Notes: generated by a model from the sequence alone, not told the origin. Positions 30,884 to 39,378 are shown, numbered from the stretch's first letter. The stretch: DNA of 64,000 bases from CATQHP01 sp965214915 (GCA_965214915.1 CBDCCP010000001.1:1612001-1676000); one strand, 5' to 3'. Program-made: numbers and translations.

Positions 30884-31070
30884 ACGCGGGGAGGCGTTCG
30901 CGTTCCTTGCGTTTGGGGCAGGCGCTGCAGGTCAGCGGCTCGCCGTCGGCGTCGAAGACTTCGCTGCCGCCGCAGGAACCGCGCAGGCAGCGGTTCTTGA
31001 AGATCAGGCCCACGGCCATGACGGCCATTGCGCCGGCAATGAGTGCGGTGCTGAGGACGACTAACAGCAT
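30882..31070 (-). CDS. nqrM: Na+-NQR maturation protein NqrM
   Basis: This 62 aa protein has one membrane helix (LLVVLSTALIAGAMAVMAVGL) followed by FKNRCLRGSCGG and later CSACPKRK, giving four cysteines (C28, C33, C48, C51). This is the pattern of NqrM (DUF539), the small factor needed to insert iron into the cysteine site shared by NqrD and NqrE. The ATG overlaps the apbE stop by one base (TGATG), so it is translated with apbE. In known nqr loci it follows apbE, as here. Confidence 0.85.
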   Translation of the reverse strand: MLLVVLSTALIAGAMAVMAVGLIFKNRCLRGSCGGSEVFDADGEPLTCSACPKRKERERLPA

Positions 31071-32104
31071 CACGGCCGCTCTGCTCTTATTGTCGCATCG
31101 AAGGCCGCAGAAGCAAGCTCGTCGAAGCCTCCGTCTTCGCGGCGCAGCAGAAAGAGCGCAGCCAGCCCTTCGCGCTCGGCGAACGCGAGACCGGCCGTTT
31201 CCCCAAGCACCAGCATGGCGGTGGCGTAGGCGTCCGCCCACATGGCGCTGCGATGGAGCACCGTGACGGAAGCCGCGCGGCTCCCCGCCGGCAATCCGCT
31301 GCGCGGGTCGATCGCATGCGCGTAGCGCTTGCCGTCGATCTCGCGGAAGTTGCGGTAGTCGCCGGAAGTGGCCATCGCCTTGCCGCTGAGCGGCAGGATG
31401 CGCTGCACGCCGCGGCCCTTGGCGTCCGGCCTTTCGATGCCGATGCGCCAAGGCTTTCCCTCGCTGTTCAGTCCGTGCGCGCAGACCTCCCCGCCGATTT
31501 CGACCATGTGGTTTTCGTGGCCGAGACGCGCCAAGGCTTGCGATACGAGGTCCACCGCGCGACCCTTGGCGATTGCCGACAGATCGCAGGCGATGCCGGG
31601 CAGCTTCTTGCGCACGGACCGCCGTTCGGGGTCCAGAACGAGATTTTTCCAGCCGCTGCGCTCGCGCAGCGCCGCGATCGTTTCCGCGGCGGGCGGCGCT
31701 CCCGGCTTCGCGGGGCCGAAGCCCCACGCTTCGACCAGCGGCCCGACGGTGATATCGAATGCGCCGCCGGAAGCCTCGCTGACCGCCTGCGCGGCGGCGA
31801 ACACGGCGAAAGTCTCGGCGCTCAGCAGAAACGGCTCGGTCGATGCATGCCGGTTGAAACGAGACAGCTCCGAATCGTCCCGGTAAGTGGACATCGCGCG
31901 GTCCACGCGCTTGAGCGGATCTTCGACGGCGGCCCGCAGACGTTCTCTGTCGAGCGGCTCGGCGGCAACGATGGAGACGTTGTAGCGCGTCCCCATCGCG
32001 CCGCCTTGAAACGTGTGCAGCGCGACCGGCGGCGCTTGGACGCAGGCCGCGCATACGACCGACCCCAAGGCAAGCGCCGCGCGATGCCGTCGGCGAATCG
32101 GCAT
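31070..32104 (-). CDS. apbE: FAD:protein FMN transferase ApbE
   Basis: The 344 aa exported flavinyl transferase attaches FMN through a phosphoester to Thr in NqrB and NqrC. I start at the ATG at 32104 because it gives a lipoprotein signal (RRRHRAALALGSVVCAAC, lipid Cys in VCAAC). GGAMGTRYNVSI, MSTYRDDSELSRFN, SGGAFDITVGPLVEAWGFG, DLSAIAKGRAVDL, VEIGGEV and YAHAIDPRSG are conserved ApbE blocks that include the metal and FAD sites. It sits between higA (95 nt) and nqrM (1 nt overlap), at the end of the Nqr locus. Confidence 0.92.
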   Translation of the reverse strand: MPIRRRHRAALALGSVVCAACVQAPPVALHTFQGGAMGTRYNVSIVAAEPLDRERLRAAVEDPLKRVDRAMSTYRDDSELSRFNRHASTEPFLLSAETFAVFAAAQAVSEASGGAFDITVGPLVEAWGFGPAKPGAPPAAETIAALRERSGWKNLVLDPERRSVRKKLPGIACDLSAIAKGRAVDLVSQALARLGHENHMVEIGGEVCAHGLNSEGKPWRIGIERPDAKGRGVQRILPLSGKAMATSGDYRNFREIDGKRYAHAIDPRSGLPAGSRAASVTVLHRSAMWADAYATAMLVLGETAGLAFAEREGLAALFLLRREDGGFDELASAAFDATIRAERP

Positions 32105-32199
32105 GGAAGTTCCGCGGCGCTTATCCGCCGAACATCCCGTCCGAGACGCTTTCGACGCCGCATGACGCTTCTCTGCGCCGAAAACCCGCATCTCGGGGA

Positions 32200-32562
32200 T
32201 TATGCCGCTGCTTCCGCCTGCAATCGTTCAACATGCCGAATGGCCGGCGCCGACTCGTGGGGACGATTCCGCCGCTTGCGGGCTTGAGCGATGTCGTACT
32301 TGGTTTGAAGCTCCATCCAACTATCGGCGACTCCCCATCCGGCAGCTTCCAGCTTCAACGCCATATCGAGCGAGATCCGTGCGTGTCCGTTGATAACACG
32401 GGACAATGACACCCGCGAAATTCCCAGCTTCGCAGCCGCTTCGCCAACGGTCATATCCGCCGCGTCGTCTTCGATACTCTCCATGTGCAGCGTCCGAATC
32501 GCCCGCCCGGGATGCTGCGGGTTAACCCGCAGCCAAGCATCGTCTTTCAGTCCAACAATCAT
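32200..32562 (-). CDS. higA: HigA-type antitoxin (XRE helix-turn-helix)
   Basis: The 120 aa protein starts at the ATG at 32562, overlapping the toxin stop as ATGA. The helix-turn-helix is near 36-75 (MTVGEAAAKLGISRVSLSRVINGHARISLDMA), as in the HigA/VapI family, with the C-terminal part (SWMELQTKYDIAQARKR) typical of HigA. It should neutralise the upstream toxin and repress the pair. The toxin-first gene order is the hallmark of hig systems. GC content looks lower than in the flanking nqr genes. Confidence 0.9.
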   Translation of the reverse strand: MIVGLKDDAWLRVNPQHPGRAIRTLHMESIEDDAADMTVGEAAAKLGISRVSLSRVINGHARISLDMALKLEAAGWGVADSWMELQTKYDIAQARKRRNRPHESAPAIRHVERLQAEAAA

Positions 32563-32852
32563 CGCTTCACTCCTTTCCAATGGTAGTCTTCCAAGTCAAC
32601 ATCGTAAGCGTTGCCGTTCTCTAACCGGAAGGTTATCCTCCAGTTCCCCGACACCCTCACGCTCCATTGCCCCTTGCGGTCGCCCTTCAGCGGATGCAGA
32701 CGATATCCAGCCAGCGCGCTGATCGGGTTGCTGCCGTTCAGTGCCGACAGGATATCTTCGATCCGATTCAAATACTTTCGCGGCAGCTTTCGCCCGTCGT
32801 TCTTTTCGGAAAATTGTTTGAGCGCGGTGCTCTTGAATCCCCGAACCGCCAC
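32559..32852 (-). CDS. higB: HigB-type toxin (RelE/ParE fold mRNA interferase)
   Basis: The 97 aa protein starts at a GTG (32852), chosen because the family begins with RGFKSTALKQFSEK-like residues; the open frame extends upstream without similarity. KLPRKYLNRIEDILSALNGS, LHPLKGDRKGQWSVRVSGNWRI and DVDLEDYHW match HigB/'plasmid maintenance killer' proteins, including the basic catalytic surface. Such toxins cleave mRNA on the ribosome. The stop overlaps the higA start by 4 nt. The pair lies 113 nt after nqrF. Confidence 0.9.
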   Translation of the reverse strand: MAVRGFKSTALKQFSEKNDGRKLPRKYLNRIEDILSALNGSNPISALAGYRLHPLKGDRKGQWSVRVSGNWRITFRLENGNAYDVDLEDYHWKGVKR

Positions 32853-32965
32853 TGGACTCAGTGTATCGCGATCTTCCCCCGGCCCTTCTCTCGGCGCTGC
32901 CGGAGCGCCGCCGCCGATGCCGCTGCAGCAGGACGAAATGCGGGCGATTCTTCGCGCCGCGGCGC

Positions 32966-34195
32966 TTACCCGCCGAAGTCGTCGAAGAGGATGTTTTCGG
33001 GCTCGACGCCCAGGCTGTCGAGCATATTGAAGCAGGCCGTCATCATCGGCGGCGGCCCGCAGATATAGTATTCGCAGTCTTCCGGCGCGGGGTGATCTTT
33101 TAAGTAGTTGTCGAGCAGAACCTGGTGGATGAAGCCGGTGTAGCCCTTCCAGTTGTCCTCGGGCAGCGGATCCGACAGCGCCAGATGCCATTCGAAATTC
33201 TCATTCTCCGCGGCAAGGGCGTCGAAATGGTCGATATAGAATGCCTCGCGCAGACTGCGCGCGCCGTACCAGAAGGTCACCTTGCGCTTCGTGGCCAGCC
33301 GCTTGAATTGATCGAAGATGTGCGAGCGCATCGGCGCCATGCCCGCGCCGCCGCCGATGAAAACCATCTCGGCGTCGGTGTCGCGGGCGAAGAATTCGCC
33401 GAACGGCCCGGAAATCTCGACCTTGTCGCCGGGCTTCAAATTGAAGATGAACGACGACATTTTGCCTGGAGGCGTCCCCTTGGGCGCCCGCGGCGGCGGC
33501 GAGGCGACGCGGACGTTCAACATGATGACGCCGCGCTCCTCGGGGTAGTTGGCCATCGAGTAGGCCCGCTCCACGGGCTCGTCCACCTTCGAGACGTACT
33601 GCCATAAGTTGAACTTGTCCCAGTCCGCGCGGTACTCCCCGCCGATGTCCATGTCCTTGTACTCGACGACGTGCGGCGGGCAGGCGATCTGGATGTAACC
33701 GCCCGCGCGGAAGGGAACCGCTTCGCCCGCGGGCAACTCAAGAATCAATTCCTTGATGAACGTGGCGACGTTGTCGTTGGAGCGGACGACGCACATCCAG
33801 CGTTTGACCGAGAACACTTCGGCGGGGACGCGAATCTCCATGTCCCCTTTGACTTTCACCTGGCAGGACAGACGGCAGCCCCGGCGCGCCTCGCCGCGCG
33901 TGATGTGGTTCGTCTCGGTGGGCAGCATCGCCCCGCCGCCGGAAACTATGTCCAACTTGCAGACTCCGCAACTCCCTTTGCCGCCGCAGGCCGACGGGAT
34001 AAAGATTTTGTTGTTGGCCAGTGTGCCCAGCAGCGTGCCGCCGGAGGGTACGGTCAGCGTATGGGCCGGGTCGCCGTTGATCGCGATGTTGACCTCGCCG
34101 CCGTCCACAAGCTTGTTTTTCGCGGCCATCAGCACGGCCACGAGCGTCAGGATGACGATCGTGAACATGAAGACTCCGAGAAAAATGGTGTCCAT
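32966..34195 (-). CDS. nqrF: Na+-NQR subunit F (NADH dehydrogenase, 2Fe-2S/FAD)
   Basis: The 409 aa electron-entry subunit has an N-terminal membrane helix (FLGVFMFTIVILTLVAVLM), then a ferredoxin domain with C70-x5-C76-x2-C79 and C111 ligating the 2Fe-2S cluster, the same spacing as the Vibrio enzyme. The FAD/NADH reductase domain follows (RAYSMANYP, FIGGGAGMAPMRSHI, YYICGPPPMM). It oxidises NADH and passes electrons to the rest of the complex. It is the last of the six structural genes and starts 24 nt after nqrE. Confidence 0.97.
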   Translation of the reverse strand: MDTIFLGVFMFTIVILTLVAVLMAAKNKLVDGGEVNIAINGDPAHTLTVPSGGTLLGTLANNKIFIPSACGGKGSCGVCKLDIVSGGGAMLPTETNHITRGEARRGCRLSCQVKVKGDMEIRVPAEVFSVKRWMCVVRSNDNVATFIKELILELPAGEAVPFRAGGYIQIACPPHVVEYKDMDIGGEYRADWDKFNLWQYVSKVDEPVERAYSMANYPEERGVIMLNVRVASPPPRAPKGTPPGKMSSFIFNLKPGDKVEISGPFGEFFARDTDAEMVFIGGGAGMAPMRSHIFDQFKRLATKRKVTFWYGARSLREAFYIDHFDALAAENENFEWHLALSDPLPEDNWKGYTGFIHQVLLDNYLKDHPAPEDCEYYICGPPPMMTACFNMLDSLGVEPENILFDDFGG

Positions 34196-34219
34196 GATGC
34201 TTGAACCCGGCGTCTCGGT

Positions 34220-34834
34220 CTATAGCTGAATCCCGCCGAAGGCCATGAAGCCGATGGCCATCAGGCCGGTCAGGATAAACGTCATGCCCAGCCCGCGCAG
34301 GCCCTGGGGAACGTTGCTGTAGCGCATCCGCTCGCGGATCGAAGCCAGGGCGATGACCGCCAGCGCCCAGCCGACGCCCGAACCGAACCCGAACACGGCG
34401 CTCTCGGTCAAGGTGTAGTCGCGCCTGACCATCAGCAGCGAGCCGCCCAGAATGGCGCAGTTGACGGCGATGAGCGGCAGGAACACGCCGAGCGCCGCAT
34501 ACAGCGTGGGGAAGTAGCGGTCGAGCGTCATCTCGACGATTTGCACCATCGCGGCGATGGTCCCGATGTAGCACAGGAATCCGAGAAACGACAGGTCGTA
34601 TTGCGCCAGATCGGGGCTGATCCAGGCCAGCGCGCCGTCGCTTAAAAGGTAGTGGTAGATCAGATTGTTCATCGGCACGGTCACGGTCTGCACGAAAACG
34701 ACCGCGGCGCCGAGCCCGATGCCCGTGGCCACCTTCTTCGAGCAGGCCAGGAACGAGCACATGCCGAGAAACAGAGCCAGGGCCATGTTCTCGACGAAGA
34801 CGGCCCTGACCGCGAGGTTCAGATACTGTTCCAT
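34220..34834 (-). CDS. nqrE: Na+-NQR subunit E
   Basis: The 204 aa integral membrane subunit starts at the ATG at 34834 (MEQYLNLAVRAVFVENMALA), a classic NqrE N-terminus; the open frame runs further up but overlaps nqrD. C26 (LGMCSF) and C126 (AVNCAILGG) are the two cysteines that, with two of NqrD, hold the intramembrane iron. Six helices are expected, inverted relative to NqrD. It starts 4 nt after the nqrD stop. Confidence 0.96.
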   Translation of the reverse strand: MEQYLNLAVRAVFVENMALALFLGMCSFLACSKKVATGIGLGAAVVFVQTVTVPMNNLIYHYLLSDGALAWISPDLAQYDLSFLGFLCYIGTIAAMVQIVEMTLDRYFPTLYAALGVFLPLIAVNCAILGGSLLMVRRDYTLTESAVFGFGSGVGWALAVIALASIRERMRYSNVPQGLRGLGMTFILTGLMAIGFMAFGGIQL

Positions 34835-34838
34835 CGTT

Positions 34839-35465
34839 CTAACCCTCTTCCTCGACCTGATCGGACTTCCAGGCGCGCAACGCCCAGATAAACAGCCCGA
34901 TGATGAAGAACGCGCCGGCGGACAGGCCGAGCAATCCGTTGGGAACGTACCAGCCGCCATCGTTGACCGTCGCCATAACGGTGGCCCCGAAGAGCTTGCC
35001 CTGGCTGAACAACTCGCGGAGAAACGCCGTCGCCATCAGGATGACGCTGTATCCAAGCCCGTTGCCGAGGCCGTCGAGCAGGCTCATGATCGGCCCGTTC
35101 TGCATGGCGAAGGCTTCCGCCCGGCCCATGATGATGCAGTTGGTGATAATCAGTCCGACAAACACCGAAAGCTGCTTGCTGATCTCGAAGAGGTACGCCT
35201 TCAAGATCTGGTCGGTGACGATCACCAGCGAGGCGATGATCGTCAACTGCACGATGATGCGGATGTTGCCGGGGATGAAGTTGCGCAGCAGGCTGATCGA
35301 CAGATTCGACAGCGCCAGGACGCTGATCACCGCCAGACACATCACCGCGGCGGTCTCGAGCTTTGTGGTTACCGCCAGAGCCGAGCAGATGCCCAGCACT
35401 TGCAGCGCGATCGGGTTGTTCTCGAAAAGCGGATCGAGGAACGTGGTTTTTACCGCGGACGCCAT
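34839..35465 (-). CDS. nqrD: Na+-NQR subunit D
   Basis: The 208 aa membrane subunit opens with FLDPLFENNPIALQVLGICSALAV and carries the iron-binding Cys27 and Cys110 (TNCIIMGRAEAFA), partners of the NqrE cysteines. The central GNIRIIVQLTIIASLVIVTD is typical. Length matches Vibrio NqrD (about 210). It overlaps nqrC by one base, so the two are translationally coupled. Confidence 0.97.
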   Translation of the reverse strand: MASAVKTTFLDPLFENNPIALQVLGICSALAVTTKLETAAVMCLAVISVLALSNLSISLLRNFIPGNIRIIVQLTIIASLVIVTDQILKAYLFEISKQLSVFVGLIITNCIIMGRAEAFAMQNGPIMSLLDGLGNGLGYSVILMATAFLRELFSQGKLFGATVMATVNDGGWYVPNGLLGLSAGAFFIIGLFIWALRAWKSDQVEEEG

Positions 35466-36235
35466 CAGGCCTGCCCCTCTCGAAATCTCCGAAGATATTT
35501 ACGGAAACCCTGCTCGCCGAGCCAGAACTCCAGCATCGTGCTGACGCCGTTGCCGGTGATCGTCGCGCCGGACAGCCCGTCCACCTGGTGCGGCGCCTCT
35601 TGCGCATTCCCCGCGTTGCCCTTGACCACTCGAATCGCCGGGTTGCCGGCTTCGTCATAGGCCCTGCGGCCGGGCCATAGGGCTTTCCATTTGGGATTGT
35701 CGACCTCGCCGCCGAGGCCGGGCGTTTCGCCGTGTTGGTAGAAAGTCAGGCCCCGAATCGTGTTGCCGTCGCGTCCGATAGCCAGAAAACCGTAGAGAGT
35801 CGACCACAGGCCGTAGCCTTCGACGGGTATGACGCACATGGCCGTTTCGCCGTTCTCCAACACGTGATAGACCAGAGCACGATGAGGAACCCGCTTGATT
35901 GCCGAGCGGTTCGCCGGGGCCTCGCGGCTTGTCGTCGGATCGGCGGCGGCTTTCGCTTGATCGAATGTCGTCGGATCGATATCCGTCTCCTCGCCCGTCG
36001 CCAGATCGATCACGACCGCCCGGATGTTTGCGAAGCGCTGCAGAAGCTCCTCGCGGCTGAGCGGTTCGTCCGGATCGGCCAAGCCGGCCGCGTAGAGGAC
36101 GTTTTTCTGCTTGTCGAGCAGAGCGTTGAGATCCTGGCGCTCGCTGAGCGAAACCGCCGAACTCGAAACCAGCACCGCGCAGACGATGCACACCGCGCCG
36201 GCAAAAAAGACGGTATAGACAGCGCTATGCTGCAT
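35465..36235 (-). CDS. nqrC: Na+-NQR subunit C (covalent FMN)
   Basis: The 256 aa subunit starts at the ATG at 36235 (MQHSAVYTVFFAGAVC), overlapping the nqrB end by 11 nt. It has one N-terminal helix and a periplasmic domain. The FMN attachment site is L-S-G-A-T with Thr225, the same residue number as in Vibrio cholerae, within DGLSGATIT. LYGFLAIGRDGNTIRGLTFYQHGETPGLGG is conserved (here split: GFLAIGRD, FYQHGETPGLGG). ApbE encoded downstream would flavinylate it. Confidence 0.96.
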   Translation of the reverse strand: MQHSAVYTVFFAGAVCIVCAVLVSSSAVSLSERQDLNALLDKQKNVLYAAGLADPDEPLSREELLQRFANIRAVVIDLATGEETDIDPTTFDQAKAAADPTTSREAPANRSAIKRVPHRALVYHVLENGETAMCVIPVEGYGLWSTLYGFLAIGRDGNTIRGLTFYQHGETPGLGGEVDNPKWKALWPGRRAYDEAGNPAIRVVKGNAGNAQEAPHQVDGLSGATITGNGVSTMLEFWLGEQGFRKYLRRFREGQA

Positions 36236-37442
36236 ACCGCGCCTTCCTGCGCTTGATGTTGGCGCGCACGACGAGATGATCGATGAACGCCGCAAAAAGG
36301 TTCATGAATAGAATGGCGAGCATCATCCCTTCAGGGTACGCCGGGTTGATTACGCGGATCAGAATCGCCAGGATTCCGATCGAGAACCCGTAGATGTAGC
36401 GGCCGGTGTCGGTGTGCGCCGCCGAAACCGGGTCGGTCGCCATGAACACCAGTCCGAACGCCCAGCCGCCCAGGACGGCGTGCCAGGCGAACGGCACGTT
36501 CATCAACGGGTTCGTCGTCGAGCCGACGGCGTTCAAGACCTGCACCATCAGAAAAGACCCGACGACGACGCTGAGCATGATGCGCCACGAGCCGATGCCG
36601 GAAACGATCAGCACCGCCGCGCCGATCAAGCAGGCGAGCGTCGAGGTTTCGCCCATTGATCCGGGGATGAAACCGAGAAACGCATCCCGCCAGGTGATTG
36701 CCGCGGAGGCCAGCGCCTCGGGACCCGAGACCGCGGCGTTAGCCAGCCAGGTTGCGCCGCTCGCGCCGTCGACGGAAGTGTCCGCTGCGACCCAGACGCG
36801 GTCGCCCGAGATATAAGCCGGATAACCGAAGAAGAGGAACGCCCGCGACGTCAGCGCCGGGTTGAGGATGTTCATCCCGGTGCCGCCGAAAATCTCCTTG
36901 CCGATAATCACGCCGAAAGCAATGCCGAGCGCCGCCTGCCAGAGCGGAATCGTGGGCGGCAAGACCAGCGGAAAGAGCATCCCGGTCACTAGAAAGCCTT
37001 CGCTGATTTCGTGCTTGCGAACGACCGCGAACAACGCCTCGCAATTGCCGCCGACGGCGAACGTCACGAGCAGCACGGGCAGGTAATAGAGCGCCCCGTG
37101 AATCATGCATGCCGGCAGGTCGTTCGGGTCGAACGCTTCCAATCCAAGCGCGTGCATCGCGCCGGTTTGCCAGGTATCGAGCGGAAGAGCGCCGGCGGCG
37201 ATCGCCAAGTGCGCTTGGTAGCCGGTGTTGTACATGGCCATGAACGCGCAGGGCAGCAGGGCGAAGACGACCGTAAACATGATCCGCTTGAGGTCGAGGC
37301 CGTCGCGGACGTGCGCCGCGCCGCGCGTGACCGCGCCGGGCGTGTAGAGAAACGTGTCCGCCGCCTCGTACAGCGGATAGAGTTTTTCGAAGGGGCCGCC
37401 CGCTTCGAACTTTTTGCCTATGGAATCGAGAAATGCGCGCAT
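36225..37442 (-). CDS. nqrB: Na+-NQR subunit B (covalent FMN, riboflavin)
   Basis: The 405 aa subunit starts at the ATG at 37442 (MRAFLDSIGKKFEAGGPF). It is the main membrane subunit, with about ten helices, and is thought to hold riboflavin and form the Na+ path. The FMN site is DGASGAT with Thr231 (Vibrio T236). GGTGMNILNPALTSRAFLFF and FMATDPVSAAHTDTGR are conserved blocks. A much longer open frame upstream is only the shadow of nqrA. It is 35 nt after the nqrA stop. Confidence 0.96.
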   Translation of the reverse strand: MRAFLDSIGKKFEAGGPFEKLYPLYEAADTFLYTPGAVTRGAAHVRDGLDLKRIMFTVVFALLPCAFMAMYNTGYQAHLAIAAGALPLDTWQTGAMHALGLEAFDPNDLPACMIHGALYYLPVLLVTFAVGGNCEALFAVVRKHEISEGFLVTGMLFPLVLPPTIPLWQAALGIAFGVIIGKEIFGGTGMNILNPALTSRAFLFFGYPAYISGDRVWVAADTSVDGASGATWLANAAVSGPEALASAAITWRDAFLGFIPGSMGETSTLACLIGAAVLIVSGIGSWRIMLSVVVGSFLMVQVLNAVGSTTNPLMNVPFAWHAVLGGWAFGLVFMATDPVSAAHTDTGRYIYGFSIGILAILIRVINPAYPEGMMLAILFMNLFAAFIDHLVVRANIKRRKARYAA

Positions 37443-37477
37443 GCGATTGCGGTTTCTGAATGCGGCGGGTTGCCGAG

Positions 37478-38851
37478 TCAGCCTTCCTTCTCGATTTTGG
37501 TCAGGACTTGCCGCAGCAGCGGTCCGTAGTCGGCCTTTCCGGGCGAAACGAACGAGCACAGGGCCACATCTTCCTCGCACAGCTCCAATGCGCCGAGCTC
37601 CTGCGCCCGCTCCTCGTCGGAAACCAGCAGCGCCCGCAGCAAGGGTGCGGGCAAGATGTCCATCGGCATCACTTTTTCGTACATGCCGATGGGCACCATC
37701 GCCCGGCGGGAGCCGTGCGCCGAGGTTGTGAAACCGAATTTCTTGCCGGGCATCAGTTTCGAGAGAAATACGTTGGCGGCCGAGTAGGCGCCGGCGCCGG
37801 GCGAGAGCCAGCCTAGAAAATTCCGGCCGCGGGCCTCCGCGAGCACCGAGATTTGCGAGTGGTAGCGTCCCAAGTAGCCGAAGACCTCGCCCGAGGCCTT
37901 CCGTCCGGAGAGCACCGAGCCGGAGACGATCCGCGATTCCCCGCTTTTGAGCTCGCGGTTCGTGAGCGACGCGGTCGAGGCGCCCAGGCGCGTGCGCAGC
38001 AGCCGCGGCCGTTCGACGGCGGGGCCGGCCAGCGATACGATGCGCTCCACGTCGAGCGCGCCGCTGCCGAACAATCTGCCTATGGCGATGACGTCCTGAT
38101 AATCGACATGCCAAACCTGCTTGTTGAGGTCCACCGGGTCCAGCAGATGAATGTGAACGCCCGCGGTTCCGCTGGGATGCGGCCCGCTGAATGTTTCTTC
38201 GCTGAAATTGCCCTCGGCGGGCGTGCTGACCGCGCTGCCGGGAGCCTTGCAAACGTAAACGACGGCGGGCTCGGCAAGCTTGCCGACTGCCGCCAATCCT
38301 TGGGCGAAACGTTCCTCGCGCCCGCGCAGCGCCACGTCAACGTCGGGCGCGAGCGGATTGCTGTCGATGGCCGTGACGAAGATCGAGTGAGGCTTGGCGT
38401 CGACCGCCGGAACCTTGCCGAAGGGCCGGGTTCGGAATGCCGTCCAAAGGCCCGACTCCACCAGCAGGTTGCGGACTTCGCCGCCCGAGAGTTCCGCGGG
38501 ATGCTTGCCGCTGTAGGCGTCAAAGGCGACGCTGTCGCTCCCCCCGGCGAGCTCGCCGCGGTCGAGTTCGATCACCAGCGATTGAAACGCCCGCCGGTCG
38601 CCGCGGTTGATCGCGGCGACCCTGCCGCCGGCCGGAGCGGTATAAATTACGCCCGGCGTTTTCTTGTCCTCGAATACCGGCCGGCCGCGGCGAACCTCAT
38701 CGCCGACCGCGACGAGCATGGTCGGCTTCATGCCGGCATAGTCTGCGGCCAGCAAGGCTGCATGGCTGGGAGCATCCGCCGATTCGATCGCCTGTAGAGG
38801 CTCGCCTGCTATTGGCAGGTCAAGCCCCTTGTCGATTTTGTGCAGCCCCAT
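37478..38851 (-). CDS. nqrA: Na+-NQR subunit A (quinone-side subunit)
   Basis: The 457 aa cytoplasmic subunit is the first gene of the operon. The start HKIDKGLDLPIAGEP is diagnostic of NqrA. MKPTMLVAVGDEVRRGRPVFEDKK forms the biotinyl-like barrel, and HIHLLDPVDLNKQVWHVDYQDV is also family-specific. It is implicated in ubiquinone or menaquinone binding. The promoter must lie in the 250 nt shared with thiS (38852-39101). Confidence 0.97.
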   Translation of the reverse strand: MGLHKIDKGLDLPIAGEPLQAIESADAPSHAALLAADYAGMKPTMLVAVGDEVRRGRPVFEDKKTPGVIYTAPAGGRVAAINRGDRRAFQSLVIELDRGELAGGSDSVAFDAYSGKHPAELSGGEVRNLLVESGLWTAFRTRPFGKVPAVDAKPHSIFVTAIDSNPLAPDVDVALRGREERFAQGLAAVGKLAEPAVVYVCKAPGSAVSTPAEGNFSEETFSGPHPSGTAGVHIHLLDPVDLNKQVWHVDYQDVIAIGRLFGSGALDVERIVSLAGPAVERPRLLRTRLGASTASLTNRELKSGESRIVSGSVLSGRKASGEVFGYLGRYHSQISVLAEARGRNFLGWLSPGAGAYSAANVFLSKLMPGKKFGFTTSAHGSRRAMVPIGMYEKVMPMDILPAPLLRALLVSDEERAQELGALELCEEDVALCSFVSPGKADYGPLLRQVLTKIEKEG

Positions 38852-38943
38852 GAATCTGTTTGTTTTTCGGTTGCGGTTGATTTCGGGGGATCGACCTGAC
38901 GCCGCTTCGGGCTACCGATGTGACGGGGTAAAGGCTCCTCAAG

Positions 38944-39006
38944 AATCGTGGCGGCAGGCAACCATACAAGACATTGCTTGCAATTCCCGAACTGCCTGCC
39001 GCGATT
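38944..39006. promoter_or_regulatory. Long inverted repeat between nqrA and thiS
   Basis: AATCG (38944-38948) plus CGGCAGGCA (38952-38960) pair with TGCCTGCCG (38993-39001) plus CGATT (39002-39006), with a 3-nt bulge and a 32-nt loop. A T-run (39005-39008) follows on the plus strand. It may be an attenuator, an operator for nqr or thiS, or a small RNA. It lacks the conserved core of a TPP riboswitch. Confidence 0.4.
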
Positions 39007-39076
39007 TTCCATTGTAGCGCCTCGCGGCGTTGGCCGCCGGGCCGGGCGAGCGGAGAGCGCGGGCTTCGTTGTTTTC

Positions 39077-39082
39077 TATAAT
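39077..39082 (+). promoter_or_regulatory. TATAAT -10 box before thiS
   Basis: A perfect TATAAT lies 20 nt before the thiS ATG at 39102. I see no clear -35. The implied leader is only about 13 nt. Confidence 0.5.
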
Positions 39083-39101
39083 CCGAATTGTGCCTGTCGA
39101 G

Positions 39102-39329
39102 ATGGAATGCCCCTCAGTTCCGACCGCCGTCACGGTTGTCGTTAACGGCTCGTTGCGCCCTGCAGCGCACGGCGCAACGATTCAGACCCTGATCTTCGAA
39201 CTCGGACTCGATGCCGAGGCGGTCGCTGTGGAGCGCAACCACAAAATCGTCAAGCGGAGCGACTGGGCCGGCGCCGTCCTCGAAGACGGCGATACAATTG
39301 AGATTGTCCACTTTGTTGGAGGCGGTTAG
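39102..39329 (+). CDS. thiS: Sulfur carrier protein ThiS
   Basis: The 75 aa ubiquitin-like protein is adenylated and thiocarboxylated at its C-terminal Gly-Gly and delivers sulfur for the thiazole of thiamine. VTVVVNGSLRPAAHGATIQ starts the beta-grasp fold. VAVERNHKIVKRSDW and GDTIEIVHFVGGG match ThiS, with the required terminal GG followed directly by the stop. The start is set at ATG 39102; GTG at 39090 is an alternative. No thiG, thiF or thiO gene is adjacent, so the rest of the pathway is elsewhere. Confidence 0.9.
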   Translation: MECPSVPTAVTVVVNGSLRPAAHGATIQTLIFELGLDAEAVAVERNHKIVKRSDWAGAVLEDGDTIEIVHFVGGG

Positions 39330-39372
39330 CGCCCGGAATTTTTTCTTTCCCGTTCGTCTCCGGAATACCGCA

Positions 39373-39378
39373 TATAAT
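39373..39378 (+). promoter_or_regulatory. TATAAT -10 box before the MerR-family gene
   Basis: A perfect TATAAT (in GCATATAATC) lies 49 nt before the ATG at 39427. It would give the regulator its own promoter, separate from thiS. No convincing -35 is seen. Confidence 0.5.

Noticed and set aside
38852..39101. A TPP riboswitch before thiS
   Set aside because: The conserved TPP core (CTGAGA and the ACCTGATCTGG-type segment) is absent. Only an unrelated inverted repeat is seen.
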